Source: Spirochaeta africana DSM 8902
GTDB lineage: Bacteria; Spirochaetota; Spirochaetia; DSM-27196; DSM-8902
Assembly (NCBI RefSeq): GCF_000242595.2
Contig: NC_017098.1
Location: forward strand, 2,747,501 to 2,811,500
DNA length: 64,000 nt
Reading direction: 5' to 3'
The stretch's first letter is position 1; each line of letters begins with the position of its first letter. The translations under genes and the position numbers were made by a program. Positions 8,128 through 16,460 of this stretch are shown in pieces. Below the pieces are notes generated by a model, which was not told the origin of the DNA, ran no database searches, and saw only the letters and a program-made list of their open reading frames with translations.

Positions 8128-9513
8128 CTAACTGTTTCCCCGGTTTTTATCCATTTTGGCCTTCTGCTCGGCCGTAGTTTCAATTGCTTCCTTGGTGTTG
8201 GTCATCATGACCGGCTGATGGGTAGCCTCGATCACACTGCGCCACAGGCTGCTCTGCGGATCGACATGATTGCGGCTGGCAACCACCAGCTCGATCGGCA
8301 GGTGCACATAATGATTATTAACCAGGCCGATCATGGTTTTGGTCTTGCCGGCCATGGCAGCATGGGCAGCGTTGTTGCCCAGCTGACTGCAGTACACCGA
8401 GTCGGTTGGCACCGCTACCGAGCTGCGGATCATGTAGCTTGGATCGATATATTTCAGGTTCTGATGGATCCCGGCCTTTTTGAACGAACTGGCAATCTTT
8501 TCCTTCAGGTACAGTCCTATATCCCCCAGCACCACATTACCGGAATCATCGGTCTTGCTGGCATCCCGCTCCAAAAGGGTCTGCCCTGCGCCCTCGGCCA
8601 CGATTACCACCGCGTGGCTGCGCCGTTCCAGCCGCTCGACCAAGTGCGCGATAAGTCCGTTCGGACCATCCAGCTCGAAAGGAACCTCGGGAATCAGCAC
8701 AAAATTCGCCTCATGGCTGGCAAGCGCGGTATAGGCAGCAATGAATCCGGACTCCCGCCCCATCACCTTTACCAGGCCAATGCCGTTGATTACCGACTGG
8801 GCCTCTACATGGGCACCGGTCACCGCCTCGGTGGCCCGCGCAACCGCTGTCTCGAAACCGAACGACCGCTGAATAAACTTGAAGTCGTTATCAATCGTTT
8901 TGGGGATCCCGATAATCGAGATCTTGAGCCCGCGGCGCTCGATCTCCCGGGCAATCGCCAGTGAGCCTTTCTGGGTTCCGTCCCCGCCAATAGTGAACAG
9001 AATATTCAGGTTCATACGCTCGATGGTGTCCACAATCTCCTCGGTGCGCTCACCGCCGCCCCGTGAGGTCCCAAGAATAGACCCCCCGATCTTGTGAATA
9101 TCATCAACCAGATCCGGGCTCAGATCTATTGGCGCTATCCCGTATTCCGGTATCAATCCCTTGTAGCCGTTGCGGATACCGGTTATCCGACGCACCCCGT
9201 AGCGGTACCACAGGGTCCGCACCACCGCACGAATCACATCATTTATTCCCGGACACAGGCCGCCGCAGCTGACAATCCCGGCATGCACGTGGGGTGGGCT
9301 GAAGTAGATCTTTGCACGCGGCCCGGCCTTCTGAATCAACTGGGATTCATCGGCGCACCAGGTCTCCTTGCGCTGTGGATCAAGATCAACATCGTAGATA
9401 ATTGCTTCATCGTCCGATACAAAGTTGGTTACATTGTGACCGGGCACCTTGTCGTAGGATATAGGTGATGAAATCTTGGAATCACCCAGACTCTCAATGG
9501 TAAAATCGTTCAT
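8128..9513 (-). CDS. pfkA: 6-phosphofructokinase, plant/spirochaete-type (probably ATP-dependent)
   Basis: 461-residue group II phosphofructokinase that phosphorylates fructose 6-phosphate to the 1,6-bisphosphate in glycolysis. Motifs: [10 protein letters not shown] near residue 85 for the phosphoryl-donor loop, [17 protein letters not shown] near 175, the catalytic PKTIDND near 208 and MGRESGF for sugar-phosphate binding. The glycine in GGDGT is the state associated with ATP use (PPi enzymes have GGDDS). The lysine in PKTIDND is shared by PPi enzymes and by ATP-using long-type enzymes such as those of plants and trypanosomes. ATP is therefore the better guess. An N-terminal extension of about 75 residues precedes the catalytic core, as in that subfamily. 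TACACT six bases before the ATG indicates a leaderless start. Confidence 0.92.
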   Translation of the reverse strand: MNDFTIESLGDSKISSPISYDKVPGHNVTNFVSDDEAIIYDVDLDPQRKETWCADESQLIQKAGPRAKIYFSPPHVHAGIVSCGGLCPGINDVIRAVVRTLWYRYGVRRITGIRNGYKGLIPEYGIAPIDLSPDLVDDIHKIGGSILGTSRGGGERTEEIVDTIERMNLNILFTIGGDGTQKGSLAIAREIERRGLKISIIGIPKTIDNDFKFIQRSFGFETAVARATEAVTGAHVEAQSVINGIGLVKVMGRESGFIAAYTALASHEANFVLIPEVPFELDGPNGLIAHLVERLERRSHAVVIVAEGAGQTLLERDASKTDDSGNVVLGDIGLYLKEKIASSFKKAGIHQNLKYIDPSYMIRSSVAVPTDSVYCSQLGNNAAHAAMAGKTKTMIGLVNNHYVHLPIELVVASRNHVDPQSSLWRSVIEATHQPVMMTNTKEAIETTAEQKAKMDKNRGNS

Positions 9514-9519
9514 ACCCGC

Positions 9520-9548
9520 AGTGTAAAATGTTTCTGCACCGCGGGCAA
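9520..9548 (-). promoter_or_regulatory. Leaderless promoter of the phosphofructokinase gene
   Basis: TTGCCC (9543-9548), a 17-base spacer and TACACT (9520-9525) stand six bases before the ATG at 9513. No Shine-Dalgarno sequence is present. Confidence 0.52.
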
Positions 9549-9552
9549 GATC

Positions 9553-10221
9553 TCAGCCAGAAGTCTTGCGGATCGGCTGATCGGGTATGTTCAGATAGAG
9601 CACTGCATAGGTCTCGCCATTCCGCGACAGCACCTGAAAATTATCGGTGGAGATCCCCAGGTTTCGCAGCATCATGATGCTCATCACCAGACCAAGCCCG
9701 GCTCCCTCGGTGTAGTCCTCGGACTGGGCAATGATATCCGGCAGGCTGTCGGCCTCGCGTGCCAGCCGGATCTTCTGCTGGATCCGCTCGTTCTCTTCCC
9801 TGGTCAGCACCGCATTGTTGCGAACCGCAATCTTTACGGTGCGCCCCTCGCGCTTGAACTGGAACTTGACGTACAGATCGGCAGCCTCCTGCAGGGCTAC
9901 ATATTCCTCGATGTTCTCGACTGTCTCGGCCTTGAAGTTTTGCATCCCCAGGTGATACTCGGTCGGATTGTGGATATCCAGCCCCTTCTCCTTGAAATAT
10001 ACCCGCTTGGTATTGGCCTTCTTGGCATTGCCTGCCAGTTCATGAATACAATAGGACAGCTTGTTCTGAAGTTCCGGACGACCGACCTCGCGCAGGTACA
10101 TCTCCAGGATATGGTCAATGTAGTTACGTTCGTGCACCATGTAGCGATACGTAACAATCGACAGGACCTTTTCTTCTTCTATAGCCTGTCGGATGCGCGC
10201 CTTGTTGATGGTTGTATCCAT
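9553..10221 (-). CDS. Stand-alone HATPase-like (GHKL) protein
   Basis: 222-residue cytoplasmic protein with no signal peptide or membrane helix. ELAGNAKKAN at about residues 65-74 resembles the N-box of histidine-kinase ATPase domains, and EGAGLGLVMSI near residue 172 resembles the glycine-rich G2 lid (GxGLGL). I see no phospho-accepting histidine domain and no receiver domain. It could be an anti-sigma-type kinase, a kinase output piece or a spirochaete-specific ATPase; I do not recognise a named family. It has its own leadered promoter with a perfect TATAAT and a GAGGT Shine-Dalgarno sequence seven bases before the ATG. It lies 39 bases upstream of the phosphofructokinase start in the same direction, but that gene has its own promoter. 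Confidence 0.72.
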   Translation of the reverse strand: MDTTINKARIRQAIEEEKVLSIVTYRYMVHERNYIDHILEMYLREVGRPELQNKLSYCIHELAGNAKKANTKRVYFKEKGLDIHNPTEYHLGMQNFKAETVENIEEYVALQEAADLYVKFQFKREGRTVKIAVRNNAVLTREENERIQQKIRLAREADSLPDIIAQSEDYTEGAGLGLVMSIMMLRNLGISTDNFQVLSRNGETYAVLYLNIPDQPIRKTSG

Positions 10222-10240
10222 ACCAATACCTCGTAAACCG

Positions 10241-10270
10241 ATTATATCACAGTGTTTTGCGAAAATTCAA
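10241..10270 (-). promoter_or_regulatory. Promoter of the HATPase-like gene (with leader)
   Basis: TTGAAT (10265-10270), an 18-base spacer and a perfect TATAAT (10241-10246). The predicted leader of about a dozen bases contains GAGGT ahead of the ATG at 10221. Confidence 0.6.
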
Positions 10271-10280
10271 ATTTTATTTC

Positions 10281-11342
10281 CTACTCTATGTCCATACTGT
10301 TCAATTCGTAATCACGTGAGGGATGATTCCCAGTGCGAATATCTGCATCCGGCCGCAGGTGACGGATAATGCGGTGCACATGATCATGACTGGTAGCGAT
10401 AAAGGTGCGGTAGGTCTGCTGATCCCCGGCTGCAGCTGTACCGGCGACGTACACACCCGGCAGGCTGGCCTCCCGCGTATCCGGATCCAGCCGGGGAGCC
10501 GCTTCCGGACCGGATCGTGCCAGCTGCAGCTGATCAAACAACCGCTGATCCGGCACAAAGCCGGTGCACAGCAGCACAAAATCAGCATCGACCGTGGTCA
10601 TCCTGCCACTGTCGGTGTGCTGCAGCTGCACCGCGGTATCGGAAATTCCCTGTGGCAACGTAGCCGGGTAGAACCCGATCTGGCCGCGATCGATCAGCAG
10701 TTTCACCTCCAGCAGCAGCCTCGAAATCACCCGATCCTCGGGAAAGGCGGATCCTCGGTAGCTGATACTGACCCGGGCACCGGCGCGCCAGCAGCGCAAG
10801 GCCGCCTCCAGGGCCGAGTTGCGGCCACCGACAATCAGCAGTCGCTGCCGGAAATATCTATGGGCATCGGTAAAATAATGACTGACATGCGCGCGATCCT
10901 CCCCTGGTATCCCCAGTTCTCTGGGATAACTCATATCACCCGTTGCCAGAATCACCTTGTCGGCGGTCAGCACCTCCTGCCCCTGCCGCGAATCCAGGGT
11001 GATCCGAAACCCGCTCCCCACCGGTTCATCCCGGGGCTCCAGACGGATCACCTGCGTATAGGTCTCTATCGGCAGCTCGAGCTGTTCAACTACCAGGCGC
11101 AGATAGGCAAGGTACTGTTCCCCGGTTATCAGTTCCTGTTCGCTGGTCTGTATCGGCACCCCAGCTATTGCGATCCACTCTGGCGAGCTGAAAAAGCGGG
11201 TGCCGTGCGGCCACCAGGTTATGGTGTTCCCGATCTGCCCGGCCTCAAACTGTCTATACCGGATTCCGTTCCGTTTCAGATTAGCGGCCAGTTCAATCCC
11301 GATCGGCCCGGCGCCGATTACCGCTGCTTCTACATGTGACAT
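10281..11342 (-). CDS. YpdA-family FAD/NAD(P)-dependent oxidoreductase
   Basis: 353-residue flavoprotein of the two-dinucleotide-binding-domain class. The FAD site is at the very N-terminus (AAVIGAGPIGIELAANL). WWPHGTRFFSSPEWIAI near residue 45 is characteristic of the YpdA group. The NAD(P) site is near residue 160 (LIVGGRNSALEAAL). A C-terminal ATG-like motif (YVAGTAA) completes the fold. The best-known member, YpdA of Firmicutes, is a bacillithiol-disulfide reductase. It lacks the paired redox cysteines of thioredoxin reductase, and so does this protein. Whether this organism has bacillithiol is unknown, so the disulfide substrate is open. I chose the ATG at 11342, which puts the FAD motif at the usual distance; the frame is open further upstream only through a TTG. 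Confidence 0.83.
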   Translation of the reverse strand: MSHVEAAVIGAGPIGIELAANLKRNGIRYRQFEAGQIGNTITWWPHGTRFFSSPEWIAIAGVPIQTSEQELITGEQYLAYLRLVVEQLELPIETYTQVIRLEPRDEPVGSGFRITLDSRQGQEVLTADKVILATGDMSYPRELGIPGEDRAHVSHYFTDAHRYFRQRLLIVGGRNSALEAALRCWRAGARVSISYRGSAFPEDRVISRLLLEVKLLIDRGQIGFYPATLPQGISDTAVQLQHTDSGRMTTVDADFVLLCTGFVPDQRLFDQLQLARSGPEAAPRLDPDTREASLPGVYVAGTAAAGDQQTYRTFIATSHDHVHRIIRHLRPDADIRTGNHPSRDYELNSMDIE

Positions 11343-11395
11343 ACCGTACAAATTCGCCAAACCGTCGGATGATGGCAAGCATCTCCAGGGGCCAC

Positions 11396-11424
11396 TTTTC
11401 AATTACCGCGGTATCGGTTAGGAT
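11396..11424 (+). promoter_or_regulatory. Leaderless promoter of the M29 aminopeptidase gene
   Basis: TTTTCA (11396-11401), a 17-base spacer and TAGGAT (11419-11424), then six T residues and the ATG at 11431. There is no Shine-Dalgarno sequence. Confidence 0.5.
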
Positions 11425-11430
11425 TTTTTT

Positions 11431-12705
11431 ATGAATACCAGCTTGTTATCGATTCTTTCGGAAGATGAACTGCGTGCCTATGCACGTGTTATTGTACAGG
11501 TCGGGGTGAATCTTCGCCCCGGTCAGTGTTTTCTGATCGGCACCGGTCCCGGCAATTATGAATTTGCCCGCCTTACCGCCGATGAAGCATATCGTGCCGG
11601 GGCGAAATATGTCAAAATTGATGTCCTCGACGCCGCGCTCAACCGCAGTCGCATTGAACATGGCCGTGCCGAGGATCTGACCTATCTACCGGCGTACACC
11701 CATGCGGTCAACAATGAATTGCTGGCGTATGACTGGGCTCGAATTCGCATCGAAGACAACGAGGGTCTCGATGCCCTGAAAGGCGTCGATCCCGACGGCA
11801 TAGAGGCCATCACCCGTACCTACCGGCAGTTCCGTGCCGAGACCCAGAATCATATGATGAACGATCAGCATCCCTGGTGTGTGGTGGCGGCACCTGGCCC
11901 GGCCTGGGCTCAGCGCACCCTGGGTTCACCCGCAGCTGAAACACCTGAGTCCTCGGTGCAGCAGCTCCAGGCATTCTGGCAGCAGCTGCGCTCGGTGCTC
12001 CGCCTGGACACACCCGACCCGGTAGCAGCCTGGGACCGCCACGGCCAGGATCTGATCCAGCGCTGCCGTACCCTGGACAGTCTGCAGCTGGCCAGTTTGC
12101 GTTTTACCAGCCCGGGAACTGATCTGACGGTTGGCTTGAATCGCCGTTCACGCTGGAAGGGCGGGCCGGCATCGACCCCGAACGGCAGATCCTTCCTGCC
12201 CAACATCCCCACCGAAGAGGTGTTTACCACACCGGATTTCCGCACCGCCGAGGGTACCGTTGTGGCGACCAGGCCAGTCAAGGTTATGGAGACCCTGGTG
12301 CACCAGGCTCGCTTCACCTTTCGAGACGGGCGGGTGGTTGAACACGATGCGGCCGAAGGCAAGGAAGCCCTTGATCGATACCTGGATATAGACGCAGGCG
12401 CCCGTTCTATCGGTGAGCTGGCGCTGGTTGACAGCTCAAGCCCGATCTATCAGAGCGGCCTGCTGTTCAACAGCATTCTGTACGATGAGAATGCCAGCTG
12501 CCACATTGCACTGGGTGCGGGATATCCATCCTGCCTGACCGATTCACACAACCTGACCGATGCCGATGCCAAACAGGCAGCCGGATGCAATGTCTCGCTG
12601 GTACACACCGACTTTATGATCGGTTCGCCCGAGACCGATGTTACCGGGATTGATCGTGACGGACATGAACATGCCCTGATTCGCAGCGGCAAGTTTGTAA
12701 TCTGA
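11431..12705 (+). CDS. M29-family aminopeptidase (thermophilic aminopeptidase / AmpS type)
   Basis: 424-residue cytoplasmic metallo-aminopeptidase that removes N-terminal residues from peptides using two metal ions. Recognisable M29 segments: LRPGQCFLIG near the N-terminus, NIPTEEVFTTPDF near residue 250 carrying a metal-binding glutamate, ELALVDSSSPI near 330 with the second glutamate, the SCHIALG segment near 350 with a metal-ligand histidine, and the C-terminal TDFMIGS with the aspartate ligand. Length is typical (about 410-420). It has no signal peptide. TAGGAT six bases before the ATG marks a leaderless start. A small stem-loop follows the stop codon. Confidence 0.92.
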   Translation: MNTSLLSILSEDELRAYARVIVQVGVNLRPGQCFLIGTGPGNYEFARLTADEAYRAGAKYVKIDVLDAALNRSRIEHGRAEDLTYLPAYTHAVNNELLAYDWARIRIEDNEGLDALKGVDPDGIEAITRTYRQFRAETQNHMMNDQHPWCVVAAPGPAWAQRTLGSPAAETPESSVQQLQAFWQQLRSVLRLDTPDPVAAWDRHGQDLIQRCRTLDSLQLASLRFTSPGTDLTVGLNRRSRWKGGPASTPNGRSFLPNIPTEEVFTTPDFRTAEGTVVATRPVKVMETLVHQARFTFRDGRVVEHDAAEGKEALDRYLDIDAGARSIGELALVDSSSPIYQSGLLFNSILYDENASCHIALGAGYPSCLTDSHNLTDADAKQAAGCNVSLVHTDFMIGSPETDVTGIDRDGHEHALIRSGKFVI

Positions 12706-12713
12706 TTATGTAA

Positions 12714-12729
12714 CCCCGACCCGTCGGGG
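12714..12729 (+). terminator. Small stem-loop after the aminopeptidase gene
   Basis: CCCCGA (12714-12719), a four-base loop and TCGGGG (12724-12729), nine bases after the stop codon. No T-run follows, so termination would be weak, and the SurA-like gene 40 bases on may be read through. Confidence 0.35.
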
Positions 12730-12770
12730 ATTGGTTATGCACCAGAACACCATAAAGGAAGGATTTTTAT

Positions 12771-13577
12771 ATGAGTACGACACAGAGTGATGCACCAGAG
12801 AAGAAACGATTCTCACTGTCCAAATTGACGGTTTACCTCGGGTCTGCAGCCTTGCTGCTGGGCGGGGTCGCCATAGGTTTTGCTGGCGGCGCACTGCTTG
12901 GCAGTGGCGATGCTGCCACCCCGCAGCCGGCCGATGACGGCTTTGCCCAGGCGCGTCCGCAGCTTGAGCAGCAGTTGATACAGGAGCGCGAGCGCGAGGC
13001 GTTCTCGAACCACCTGGATCAGCTGAGGGCAGATGGCGATATTCAGACCTATCCCGAGCGTATCGATGGCGGAGACGCCGGCACGGTGATAGCAGTGGTA
13101 AACGGCAGTGACATCCTGCTGGCAGACTATCAACCGCTCGAAGCGCAACAGATCCAGGCAATGACCTCACAGGGGCTCGATCCCGACAGCGAGGAAATGC
13201 GTGAGATGATCGACCAGCAGCGGCCGCAGCTGATTGATCACTTTATCACCCGCACCTTGCTGATGCAGCAGGTAGCGCAGGAGGGAATCACCATCGGCGA
13301 CGACCAGATCGATGAGCAGATTGCTGTCTATTCCCAGCAGTTCGGCAGCGAAGAAGCCCTGTACGAACAGCTGGACCAGGTCGGCCTGTCCCGTGAACAG
13401 TTCTATGCAGAAATCCGCGAGGAGCTTGCAGTTCAGGAGTATATCGAAGCATTCCTGGACACCGCCCTCAGCGATGCAGACCTGGAGTTCAGCGAGGAAG
13501 AACTGCGGGAGATGTACGAGATGCAGCAGCAGATGCAACAACAGCAAATGCAGCAGCAGATGCCGCAACAGCCGTAG
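12771..13577 (+). CDS. Membrane-anchored SurA-N-like chaperone without a PPIase domain
   Basis: 268-residue protein: cytoplasmic tail (1-20), one membrane helix or uncleaved signal (about 22-48, glycine- and alanine-rich), then a periplasmic part. From about residue 105 the VIAVVNGSDILLADY sequence followed by several amphipathic helices matches the SurA N-terminal chaperone fold seen in SurA, PrsA and PpiD. No parvulin PPIase domain follows: the chain ends in an acidic helix and a glutamine/methionine-rich tail. It probably helps fold or deliver exported proteins, as an inference from family. A Shine-Dalgarno sequence (AAGGAAGG) precedes the ATG, and a strong terminator follows. Confidence 0.78.
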   Translation: MSTTQSDAPEKKRFSLSKLTVYLGSAALLLGGVAIGFAGGALLGSGDAATPQPADDGFAQARPQLEQQLIQEREREAFSNHLDQLRADGDIQTYPERIDGGDAGTVIAVVNGSDILLADYQPLEAQQIQAMTSQGLDPDSEEMREMIDQQRPQLIDHFITRTLLMQQVAQEGITIGDDQIDEQIAVYSQQFGSEEALYEQLDQVGLSREQFYAEIREELAVQEYIEAFLDTALSDADLEFSEEELREMYEMQQQMQQQQMQQQMPQQP

Positions 13578-13611
13578 GCAGCAAAGCCCGCGTCACCGGA
13601 AAAACAGCTAC

Positions 13612-13638
13612 AACCGCGGCATCACGCCGCGGTTTTTT
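13612..13638 (+). terminator. Rho-independent terminator after the SurA-like gene
   Basis: AACCGCGGC (13612-13620), a five-base loop and GCCGCGGTT (13626-13634), with the T-run continuing to 13638. It reads as a terminator on the plus strand only. The convergent cysA gene ends 29 bases beyond it. Confidence 0.88.
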
Positions 13639-13666
13639 GTATCCGCAAGATCTGGTCATCCGCCGG

Positions 13667-14758
13667 TCAAATCTGATAATCGCTGAACTCGGTAAAACCG
13701 GTTGGCGCAACGAACACCCGCTCCCCCTCGGCCGGACGCCGCTGCTGATAGTCTGAAAGGGGGAGCATGATCTCTACCTCCCTGCCGGTCTGATCAAGCT
13801 GCACCTCTATCCGGGCGGTGGCGCCGCTAAAGCCCACCCTGGTGACAGTAGCCTGCAGATGTCCCGATTTGGGTTCCCGTGAGAGCGACATCTCGTGGGG
13901 GCGAACAAAAATCGGGACGCCACTGGCCGGCTGCTGCAGGGATTCTTCCGGGGCATAGGTGACCAACCGGTCCCCTTCAATACGTCCATGAAACACATTT
14001 ACTGCGCCCAGAAACCGGTACACAAAGGCGTTCGCCGGGTGCAGATATACCTGCTCGGGGCTGCCATCCTGCTCGATTCTGCCCTGATTCATCACTACAA
14101 TGCGATCAGCGACCTCCAGTGCCTCGTCCTGATCATGGGTTACCAGTATCGAGGTTATGTGCAGTTCATCGTGGAGGCGGCGCAGCCATCGTCGCAGCTC
14201 TTTGCGAACATTGGCATCCAGGGCACCAAATGGCTCATCCAGCAGGAGTATCTTTGGCTGAACTATCAAGGCACGGGCCAGGGCCACGCGCTGCCGCTGC
14301 CCCCCGGACATCTGATCAGGATATTTGCCACTTTGATTGTCCAGCTGCACCAGTTCCAGCAGCTCGTGCACACGGCGGGCAATCTCTGATTTCGGTGGGC
14401 GCTCCGCCTTGGGTTTGACCCGCAGTCCGAATGCAACGTTCTCGAAGACCGTCATATGCCGAAACAGGGCATAGTGCTGAAACACGAATCCCACCTTCCG
14501 GCGGGTTACCGGTATGCCGTTCTGCACCTGACCATCGATCACTACCGCACCCTGATCCGGTGCCTCCAGACCGGCCAGTGTACGCAGCAAGGTGGTCTTG
14601 CCGCAGCCCGAGGGCCCCAGCAAGGCAGTCAACTGTCCCCCTGGTATTGCCAGGCTTACATCATCGACCGCAGTAAAATCCCCGAACCGCTTGGTAACGC
14701 CCCTGGCCTCAAGATAATGAGCCTCGGTTCTATCTGCAGAATGGGTTTCATGCAGCAT
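13667..14758 (-). CDS. cysA: Sulfate/thiosulfate ABC transporter ATPase CysA
   Basis: 363-residue ATPase that powers the sulfate importer encoded upstream. Walker A is GPSGCGKTT near residue 47, the Q-loop is VFQHYALF, the ABC signature is [15 protein letters not shown], Walker B is [12 protein letters not shown] and the switch histidine is in LVTHDQDEA. The C-terminal 120 residues form a TOBE-type regulatory part ([20 protein letters not shown]). I chose the ATG at 14758 because AAGGAGG lies about six bases upstream; this overlaps the end of cysW by 11 bases, so translation is probably coupled. A longer frame to 14863 has no such signal. It is the last gene of the importer operon. Confidence 0.94.
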   Translation of the reverse strand: MLHETHSADRTEAHYLEARGVTKRFGDFTAVDDVSLAIPGGQLTALLGPSGCGKTTLLRTLAGLEAPDQGAVVIDGQVQNGIPVTRRKVGFVFQHYALFRHMTVFENVAFGLRVKPKAERPPKSEIARRVHELLELVQLDNQSGKYPDQMSGGQRQRVALARALIVQPKILLLDEPFGALDANVRKELRRWLRRLHDELHITSILVTHDQDEALEVADRIVVMNQGRIEQDGSPEQVYLHPANAFVYRFLGAVNVFHGRIEGDRLVTYAPEESLQQPASGVPIFVRPHEMSLSREPKSGHLQATVTRVGFSGATARIEVQLDQTGREVEIMLPLSDYQQRRPAEGERVFVAPTGFTEFSDYQI

Positions 14759-15599
14759 CGGCAGCCTCCTTGTGCTCCAGTTCGCGGCGAAGGCGACGTC
14801 CAACAATCTGCTTGGCCGCAAGGGTAATCCCGGCAAAGCCGAAAAAGATGGTCGACGATGCAAACGCCATAGTGCTCATATATTCGTTGTAATAGATATC
14901 AATCTGCAGCGGCAGGGTTACCGTGCTGCCGCGGATCAATCCGGACACAACACTGGCCGCGCCAAACTCCCCCGCTGCCCGTGCTGATGCAAGAATCAGT
15001 CCGTACAGCAGCGCCCAGCGAATATTGGGAAGGGTTACATGCCAGAACATCCGCCAACCACGAGCACCCAGGGTCAAGGCGGCCTCTTCCTCGCTGCTGC
15101 CCTGTTCCTGCATGGTAGGAATGAGTTCCCGAACCACCAGCGGCAGCAGGATAAACAGGGTGGTCAGCACCAGTCCCGGCGGCGCAAAGATTACCCGAAC
15201 CCCGATCCCCTGCAGAAATCCGCCAAAAATCCCGTAACGTCCATACAACAGAATGAACATCAGGCCGACTACAATCGGCGAGAGGGATATCGGCAGATCG
15301 ATAAGTGCCAGCAGCAGCTTCTTGCCGGGAAACCGGAATCTGGTTATTGCCCAGGCAGCGGCGATACCAAACACTGCGGTAATCGGCAGGGAGATTGCCA
15401 TCACCCAGAGACTCAGCAGTACGGCCTGTACGGTTTCCCGCCGGGTCAGGGCCTGCAGCAGCCCGCCCCACCCCTGCCGCAGGGCCATCATCAGAATCGA
15501 TGCGACCGGAAGGATGATCATGATCGTGATAAACCCGGCAGCGAGGGCAATCAGCACCCAGGCCGCTGCCGATGGCGGTGTTCTGTGTTGATCCCTCAT
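14748..15599 (-). CDS. cysW: Sulfate ABC transporter permease CysW
   Basis: 283-residue inner-membrane permease with about six helices and the cytoplasmic EAA-type loop [22 protein letters not shown] that docks on the ATPase. [12 protein letters not shown] and [14 protein letters not shown] are typical of the CysW half of the sulfate channel. The start at 15599 overlaps the cysT stop as ATGA, the usual coupled arrangement. An in-frame start ten codons earlier is possible but would sit inside cysT without benefit. It should pair with CysT to form the heterodimeric channel. Confidence 0.93.
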   Translation of the reverse strand: MRDQHRTPPSAAAWVLIALAAGFITIMIILPVASILMMALRQGWGGLLQALTRRETVQAVLLSLWVMAISLPITAVFGIAAAWAITRFRFPGKKLLLALIDLPISLSPIVVGLMFILLYGRYGIFGGFLQGIGVRVIFAPPGLVLTTLFILLPLVVRELIPTMQEQGSSEEEAALTLGARGWRMFWHVTLPNIRWALLYGLILASARAAGEFGAASVVSGLIRGSTVTLPLQIDIYYNEYMSTMAFASSTIFFGFAGITLAAKQIVGRRLRRELEHKEAADAA

Positions 15600-16435
15600 G
15601 TCGTTGCTCCAATCCGCCGCTGCTGCCACACCTGCAGCACATTCAGCAGCAGCAGGATGACAAAGGCAACCAGCACCATCAGCAGGGCAACCGCAGTGGC
15701 CCCTACCGTGTCATACTGATCCAGCCGGTTGTAAATCAGTCGACTGGTAACCTCTGATTCAAACGGCACGTTGCCGGCAACAAAGATTACACTCCCGTAC
15801 TCGCCCAGGCCGCGTGCCAGAGCCATGGTAAACCCCGAGAGTATCGCCGGCAGGAGCCCCGGCAGAATTACCCGCATAAAGGCAGCGCCCGGAGAGGCCC
15901 CCAGACTGGCAGCGGCTTCCTCCATTGCCGGGTCAAGGTTCTCGATCACCGGCTCCACTGAACGGACCACATACGGGATACCCACAAACAGCAAAGCCAG
16001 GGGTACTCCCCAGGCAGTGTAGGCGATCCGGATCCCCAGCGGCTCCAGAAAACGGCCGATCAGGCCGTTTTCTGACACCAGTGCCACCAGCGCCAGACCG
16101 CCGACCGCCCCCGGCAGGGCAAACGGCAGGTCGATGATGGTATCGATAACCCCCCGTCCGGGAAAGCGGTACCGCGCCAGTACCCACGCGGTTACGGTAC
16201 CGAACACGGCATTCACCAGAGCCGCGCCCAGGGCAGCTGCCAGGGTAAGGCGATAGGTAGCCACCGCCATCGGACTGGTTATTCCCCACCAGATGGTGTG
16301 CCACCCGGCTCCACTGGCAGCAATCGCCAGTCCGGCAAGCGGCAGAAGGACCATAAAGCTCATGTAGCTGATGGTTATCCCCAGGCTGAGACCCCGCCCC
16401 GGCAGAACCGGGGCGGTCTTCTTCTGTCGTTTCAT
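15596..16435 (-). CDS. cysT: Sulfate ABC transporter permease CysT (CysU)
   Basis: 279-residue inner-membrane permease with about six helices. DLPFALPGAVGGLAL and the EAA loop MEEAAASLGASPGAAFMRVILP are visible, followed by RGLGEYGSVIFVAGNVPF, a hallmark of CysT. AGGAGGAGAGGC precedes the ATG as a Shine-Dalgarno sequence. It lies 25 bases downstream of the binding-protein gene and overlaps cysW by four bases. Confidence 0.93.
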   Translation of the reverse strand: MKRQKKTAPVLPGRGLSLGITISYMSFMVLLPLAGLAIAASGAGWHTIWWGITSPMAVATYRLTLAAALGAALVNAVFGTVTAWVLARYRFPGRGVIDTIIDLPFALPGAVGGLALVALVSENGLIGRFLEPLGIRIAYTAWGVPLALLFVGIPYVVRSVEPVIENLDPAMEEAAASLGASPGAAFMRVILPGLLPAILSGFTMALARGLGEYGSVIFVAGNVPFESEVTSRLIYNRLDQYDTVGATAVALLMVLVAFVILLLLNVLQVWQQRRIGATT

Positions 16436-16460
16436 GCCTCTCCTCCTGGCACCCTGCTGC

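Noticed and set aside
14759-14863. A 35-codon N-terminal extension of CysA
   Set aside because: It lies inside cysW, is unlike any CysA, and the ATG at 14758 has a strong AAGGAGG.
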